DNA of 18,621 bases from Desulfobulbaceae bacterium. GTDB taxonomy: Bacteria; Desulfobacterota; Desulfobulbia; Desulfobulbales; Desulfocapsaceae. The stretch spans positions 1 through 18,621 of the forward strand of contig JAIRRG010000245.1 in assembly GCA_031256095.1 (NCBI GenBank). Direction: 5' to 3'. A program made the translations under genes and the position numbers. The notes under the pieces are model-generated. The model made no database searches and was not told where the DNA came from. It saw only the letters and a program-made list of their open reading frames with translations. This document shows, in pieces, positions 15,540-18,621 of this stretch (the first letter of the stretch is position 1; every line of letters starts with the position of its first letter).

Positions 15540-16103
15540 ATGAAAATTATTTTCTCGGCTCTAGGTCTGGCGGCGGTCGCGGCATTATCGGGCTGCCTTA
15601 CCTTATCGGGCGATTACGTCGTAGCGGTGGAATCTCCGGATGGTCAGCCTATTGTGTCCAATGTTATATTGATGGCGCATGGGAGTGGGATATATACCAT
15701 GATGAATGCGGCGTGTGCGGCCAACCCGGGGGCCATCGTACGTGTGCGTGACATTAAAACTCATCAGGAGCTTGCCAGCGAAAGCCCTAAAAAATGTCCG
15801 GGAACGATGCGTCCCAATCCAACGCTTACAGGAGATATTACAGGTAATACGGTTGCTGACGAGCAATTGCGCGGCGATGTTGTAGGCAAGATCGTGCAAC
15901 TTATCAAGAGGCAGACTTCCTGCCTAACGATTGATAAAGTCGGCACAATTAACAATATGATCAATCGCAATGTTGATGGTAAAGTTGTGAAGGCAGAAGA
16001 AACATGGACAGCTTATGCTTGCGGCAAGACCTTCGTTTATGGTGTGAGCATGACCCCTACCAAAGATGGAGGGACGGCTTTTAAAGTTCGAGCCCCAAAT
16101 TAG
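15540..16103 (+). CDS. Unrecognised lipoprotein
   Basis: I do not recognise the family. The 187-residue product starts MKIIFSALGLAAVAALSGC, a short signal peptide with lipobox L-S-G-C and Cys19 as the lipidation site; residue +2 is Leu, which in many diderms predicts outer-membrane sorting. The mature part has four more cysteines (59, 86, 128, 161), an even number that could form two disulfides, a Gly/Ser-rich SPDGQPIVSNVILMAHGSG start, and a small, mostly beta-like, soluble remainder (NPTLTGDITGNTVAD). The ATG at 15540 has a good GAGGAAAAAGG site. Base use is clearly more AT-rich than in the genes to the left. It is not in an operon: its right neighbour is the convergent panC remnant. A host-specific accessory gene is the likeliest reading. 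Confidence 0.75.
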   Translation: MKIIFSALGLAAVAALSGCLTLSGDYVVAVESPDGQPIVSNVILMAHGSGIYTMMNAACAANPGAIVRVRDIKTHQELASESPKKCPGTMRPNPTLTGDITGNTVADEQLRGDVVGKIVQLIKRQTSCLTIDKVGTINNMINRNVDGKVVKAEETWTAYACGKTFVYGVSMTPTKDGGTAFKVRAPN

Positions 16104-16176
16104 CCCGCGTAGCGAAGCGTAATCTACGAACTCCATCTGGACGACTCGGCGAAAAGATGTGCTACCTCGTGGCCCG

Positions 16177-16740
16177 TCAGTCAAAGAGTCGCGTGTTATC
16201 GATCAGCCGCACTGGCCATTGACTCGCACCGCCAGGGCCAGCAGAGAGTTTTGATCAAGTTTTGCCGCTGGTATCAGGCTGGTGCCATCAACGACTGTGG
16301 CGTATTCGACGGAGAAGCCGGGGTTTTGTTCGATGAAGTCGGTAACGGCCTTTTCGATGGCCGCCACGTCTGTTTCCTGGTCATGGGCCAAATCTTTGGC
16401 CAAGTCTTTTGCCAAGGCCAGCGAGCGGCACGGGCAGACGGCAGCCTGGCGTTCTTCTTTCGTCAGATAGGTGTTGCGCGAACTCATGGCCAGGCCATCG
16501 GCCTCGCGGACGATTGGATGGCCGACAATGCGCAGGTTAAAGTTGAGGTCGGCCACCAGACGCCGGATCACGGCCAGTTGCTGCCAATCTTTTTCGCCGA
16601 AGACGGCGACATCGGGGGCGACAATATGAAAAAACTTGGTCACCACCGTGGCGACGCCGTCAAAATGGCCGGGACGGCTGGCGCCGCACAGGCCCTGGCC
16701 GAGGCCGCTGACCACCACTTTGGTTTGAAAATTTGCCCTC
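16177..16740 (-). pseudogene. panC: Pantothenate synthetase remnant: 5' truncated and frameshifted
   Basis: Intact PanC joins pantoate and beta-alanine with ATP and has about 280 residues. Here only the last two thirds remain. The readable part (start drawn at a GTG at 16718, but open further back) has FQTKVVVSGL, LCGASRPGHFDGVATVVTKF, VAVFGEKDWQQLAVIRRLVA, the pantoate/ATP block IVREADGLAMSSRNTYL and FSVEYATVVDG. The N-terminal PTMGxLHxGH nucleotide-binding region is missing: the frame upstream runs into atoA within about ten codons. At the other end the frame stops early (LAVRVNGQCG, stop at 16203), but a shift near 16216 restores the normal ending VRLIDNTRLFD with a stop at 16177-16179. 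Two independent lesions mean it should be non-functional. Confidence 0.88.
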
Positions 16741-16746
16741 TCGCGT

Positions 16747-17433
16747 TCAGCCCAGCGGCATGGTTTTGAGGTTGGGATTTACTACGTATTCTGCCAGAGT
16801 CACGCTTTTCAACTCTTCGAGGGTGATTTCCGGCGCTATTTCCTCAAGAATCATCTTGCCGTTGTCAAAACGGAACAGGGCATATTCTGTAAACACGGCA
16901 TCCACCTCGCCAAATCCCGTGATAGGTAACGTGCACTGTGGTATGAGTTTTGTCTTTCCCTTTTTGTTCATATGAAGCGTGGCGATATAGATCTGTTTGG
17001 CACCGCTTACCACGTCCATACTGCCCCCGACGCCGAGCTTTTTGCTGCCTGGGATGGTCCAGTTAGCCAGGTTCCCCCTTTCGTCCACCTCGTAAGCGCC
17101 AAGGACGCTAACGTCTATGTGCCCGCCCCGCATCATGCCGAAGGCGATGTCGCTGCCGAAGTAGGAACAGCCGATAGTTTCTGTTATGCATTGCCTGCCC
17201 GCATCGATCAGTTGGGGGTCTTCCTCCCCGAGCTTGGCTGCTGGGCCAACCCCGAGCATTCCGTTCTCGGTCTGGATGAAGACCCTGTCCGAGGTCACAT
17301 GGCTGGGAATCATGGTCGGTAAGCCTATGCCCAAGTTGATAACCAAATCCCTGTTCTTGCTCTGCTGCGAAAAATCCAAGGCAATACGTTTGGCAATGCG
17401 AATCTTAGCCTGATTTTCATCCATAACAAACAT
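16747..17433 (-). CDS. CoA-transferase subunit B (AtoA-like)
   Basis: This is the beta subunit of a family I CoA-transferase (acetoacetate/butyrate or 3-oxoacid type), which with subunit A moves CoA between carboxylic acids. The 228-residue length is normal. Seen are VINLGIGLPTMIP (31-43), the catalytic glutamate Glu56 in QTENGMLGVGP, GSDIAFGMMRGGHIDVSVLGAYEVD, and GVGGSMDVVSGAKQIYIATLHM. The ATG at 17433 follows AAGGAGG at a good distance. The gene lies 51 bases after the atoD stop, yet a reading frame ending TAATG at its start codon shows that a different atoD-like end once overlapped it. The stop at 16747 is followed at once by the truncated panC. Substrate acids cannot be told from sequence. 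Confidence 0.93.
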   Translation of the reverse strand: MFVMDENQAKIRIAKRIALDFSQQSKNRDLVINLGIGLPTMIPSHVTSDRVFIQTENGMLGVGPAAKLGEEDPQLIDAGRQCITETIGCSYFGSDIAFGMMRGGHIDVSVLGAYEVDERGNLANWTIPGSKKLGVGGSMDVVSGAKQIYIATLHMNKKGKTKLIPQCTLPITGFGEVDAVFTEYALFRFDNGKMILEEIAPEITLEELKSVTLAEYVVNPNLKTMPLG

Positions 17434-17489
17434 TAGTCCCTCCTTATGATCAGGATATCGACAAAGTTATGTGGAAGTACTTTTTCAAA
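17433..17489 (-). pseudogene. leftover 3' end of a second atoD-like gene
   Basis: Between atoD and atoA the minus strand reads FEKVLPHNFVDILIIRRD and stops at a TAA that overlaps the atoA ATG (TAATG). This closely resembles the end of the intact atoD (HIITPHNFVDVLIVR). At DNA level 17438-17474 matches 17514-17550 at 31 of 37 positions, 76 bases apart, and the differences are mostly silent or conservative. The offset is not a multiple of three and the sequence between the copies is unrelated, so a recent simple duplication does not explain it. A remnant of a deleted paralogue is the best reading. Confidence 0.72.
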
Positions 17490-18174
17490 CCATCGTAGTT
17501 GGCCAGGAATCCGCCGTCCTTACGATAAGGACATCAACAAAGTTATGCGGGGTAATGATATGCTCGGGATCGATCTCACCGGTGGGGACAAGATGATCGA
17601 CCTCGGCAATGACCAGATCCGCCGCCATGGCCATTTGCGGGTTGAAGTTTTGGGCCGTCTTGTAATAGACGAGGTTCCCCACTGCGTCCGCCTTGTGCGC
17701 CTTGATAAGGGCCACCTTGGCCCGCAGGGCTGGCTGCAGGAGGTATTCGCGACCGTTGAAAACTCGGGATTCTTTCCCTTTGGATAATTCGGTGCCCACG
17801 GCAGTCGCCGTGTAAAAGCCGGCTACGCCGACGCCACCGGCGCGGACGGCTTCGGCAAAAGTACCCATTGGTATAAGTTCGATCTGGACTTTGCCGGCGA
17901 GGTATGCGTCCATGACATCAGAATTTTTGGTGTAGAAGGTACCAATGAGGTTGCTCACTTTTCCCATTGTCAGCAGCTCTCCGAGGCCGACGCCGGGCGA
18001 ACCGAGATCACAGCTTATGACCGTCAGGTCGCTGACAGGGCTACAACTCAGGGCGTGCACAAGCGCCGCCGGATATCCCCTCATGCCAAAACTGCCCACC
18101 ATGACGCTGTCGCCCGACTTGATAAGCGCTACCGCCTGATCGACTTCCATGACCTTTCTTGATGTAACCGCCAT
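17485..18174 (-). CDS. CoA-transferase subunit A (AtoD-like)
   Basis: This is the alpha subunit of the same family I CoA-transferase. The 229-residue product has the family signature region SGDSVMVGSFGMRGYPAALV (20-39), DLTVISCDLGSPGVGLGELL, and the middle block IPMGTFAEAVRAGGVGVAGF, then YKTAQNFNPQMAMAADLVIAEV. The start at 18174 (MAVTSRKVMEV) is preceded by AAGGAG; the longer frame to 18252 overlaps the thiolase 3' end and adds residues unlike the family. After the family-typical ending PHNFVDVLIVR the protein carries about ten odd residues (TADSWPTTMV), and a near-copy of the same 3' end lies 76 bases further on, next to atoA. It follows the thiolase gene by 64 bases. Confidence 0.92.
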   Translation of the reverse strand: MAVTSRKVMEVDQAVALIKSGDSVMVGSFGMRGYPAALVHALSCSPVSDLTVISCDLGSPGVGLGELLTMGKVSNLIGTFYTKNSDVMDAYLAGKVQIELIPMGTFAEAVRAGGVGVAGFYTATAVGTELSKGKESRVFNGREYLLQPALRAKVALIKAHKADAVGNLVYYKTAQNFNPQMAMAADLVIAEVDHLVPTGEIDPEHIITPHNFVDVLIVRTADSWPTTMV

Positions 18175-18238
18175 AACTTCTCCTTGTCTTATCGAGATGA
18201 AACCTCGGTGCAAGCAAAAATACCGGCAACTCAGAGCG

Positions 18239-18621
18239 CTATACCCGTTCAATGATCGTGGCTATGCCCTGTCCCACGCCGATACACATGGTACAGAGGG
18301 CGAAGCGTCCGCCTGTGCGGTGCAGCTGGTACATGGCGGTGGTTATCAGGCGCGCTCCGCTCATGCCAAGAGGGTGGCCGAGGGCAATGGCTCCGCCGTT
18401 GGGATTGACACGCGGGTCGTCCTCTTGAAGTCCCAATTCTCGCAATACAGCTACGCCTTGTGCGGCAAATGCTTCGTTCAACTCGATCACGTCCATCTGT
18501 TTCAGTTTCATCTGCAGACGGGCAAGAAGTTTTTGGGTCGCCGGCACCGGCCCGATGCCCATGATGCGGGGAGGCACTCCGGCGACGGCTGCGCCCACAA
18601 TCCGCGCCTTAGGGGTAAAGC
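18239..18621 (-). CDS. Acetyl-CoA acetyltransferase / thiolase, C-terminal part (runs off right edge)
   Basis: The last 127 or so residues of a thiolase are visible; the frame stays open to the window edge, so the start of the gene is missing. Diagnostic pieces are GVPPRIMGIGPVPA, IELNEAFAAQ with the conserved NEAF, NPNGGAIALGHPLGMSGAR with the catalytic histidine, and LCTMCIGVGQGIATIIE with the second active-site cysteine. Thiolases condense two acetyl-CoA or cleave 3-oxoacyl-CoA. Upstream of atoD-atoA it makes a typical acetoacetyl-CoA/short-chain fatty-acid gene set. It could equally be a 3-oxoadipyl-CoA thiolase in a degradation cluster, since the distinguishing N-terminal half is outside. 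Confidence 0.93.
   Translation of the reverse strand, partial: FTPKARIVGAAVAGVPPRIMGIGPVPATQKLLARLQMKLKQMDVIELNEAFAAQGVAVLRELGLQEDDPRVNPNGGAIALGHPLGMSGARLITTAMYQLHRTGGRFALCTMCIGVGQGIATIIERV

Noticed and set aside
16380..16420. Repetitive stretch in panC (reads AKDLAKDLAHD), considered as a tandem repeat
   Set aside because: Only two imperfect copies within a helix-rich segment of the protein; not distinct enough to call.
16251..16769. 172-codon plus-strand frame over the panC remnant
   Set aside because: It is the shadow of panC; the minus strand carries clear PanC motifs such as GASRPGHFDG and LAMSSRN.

Overview
The window reads as chromosomal housekeeping DNA from a Gram-negative anaerobe, most likely a member of Desulfobacterota (Deltaproteobacteria; possibly Desulfobulbales-like). 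This rests on gene content and order: a recO / RodZ-like / SurA cluster, then proA-nadD, a yceD-rpmF-plsX...fabG-acpP-fabF-rpiB fatty-acid locus, nrdR-ribD, and a PanC of deltaproteobacterial flavour. A periplasmic chaperone, a periplasmic thioredoxin-like protein and a lipoprotein point to a diderm envelope. No tRNA, rRNA, CRISPR array, transposase or phage gene was recognised.

Layout. Minus strand 1-2116: recO (cut by the left edge), a short RodZ-like membrane HTH protein and a SurA-like peptidyl-prolyl isomerase, transcribed leftward as one unit (surA first). Plus strand 2256-2759: a TlpA-like thioredoxin, divergent from surA. 2760-3086 is non-coding and holds a terminator-like hairpin, a second small hairpin and a perfect 14-bp inverted repeat just before proA. 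Plus strand 3087-5041: proA and nadD, overlapping at TTGA, with a three-copy 12-bp repeat at the nadD 5' end.

Plus strand 5176-12862 is a tight lipid-synthesis operon: yceD, rpmF, plsX, acyl-CoA dehydrogenase, etfB, etfA, fabG, acpP, fabF, rpiB, closed by a strong rho-independent terminator at 12887-12923. fabH and fabD would normally follow plsX. An acyl-CoA dehydrogenase and an electron-transfer flavoprotein sit there instead; EtfA carries an N-terminal two-cluster ferredoxin domain. The reading frames overlap (ATGA) at dehydrogenase/etfB and at etfA/fabG, so the redox module is translationally coupled to FabG. This is the most intriguing arrangement in the window: a probably flavin-bifurcating enoyl/acyl-thioester oxidoreductase built into a type II fatty-acid operon.

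Then come a hotdog-fold thioesterase (13053-13475), nrdR-ribD (13674-15243), a small zinc ribbon that looks like the decayed 3' end of a larger gene, possibly a ribonucleotide reductase (15242-15456), and an unrecognised lipoprotein (15540-16103).

The right end is minus strand and looks rearranged. A panC remnant lacks its first third and has a frameshift near its end. It abuts, within a few dozen bases, a complete two-subunit CoA-transferase (atoD-atoA) preceded by a thiolase that runs off the right edge. A leftover 3' end of a second atoD-like gene lies between atoD and atoA. The thiolase/CoA-transferase set belongs to acetoacetyl-CoA or short-chain acyl-CoA metabolism and could work with the acyl-CoA dehydrogenase/Etf module, but that link is inference.
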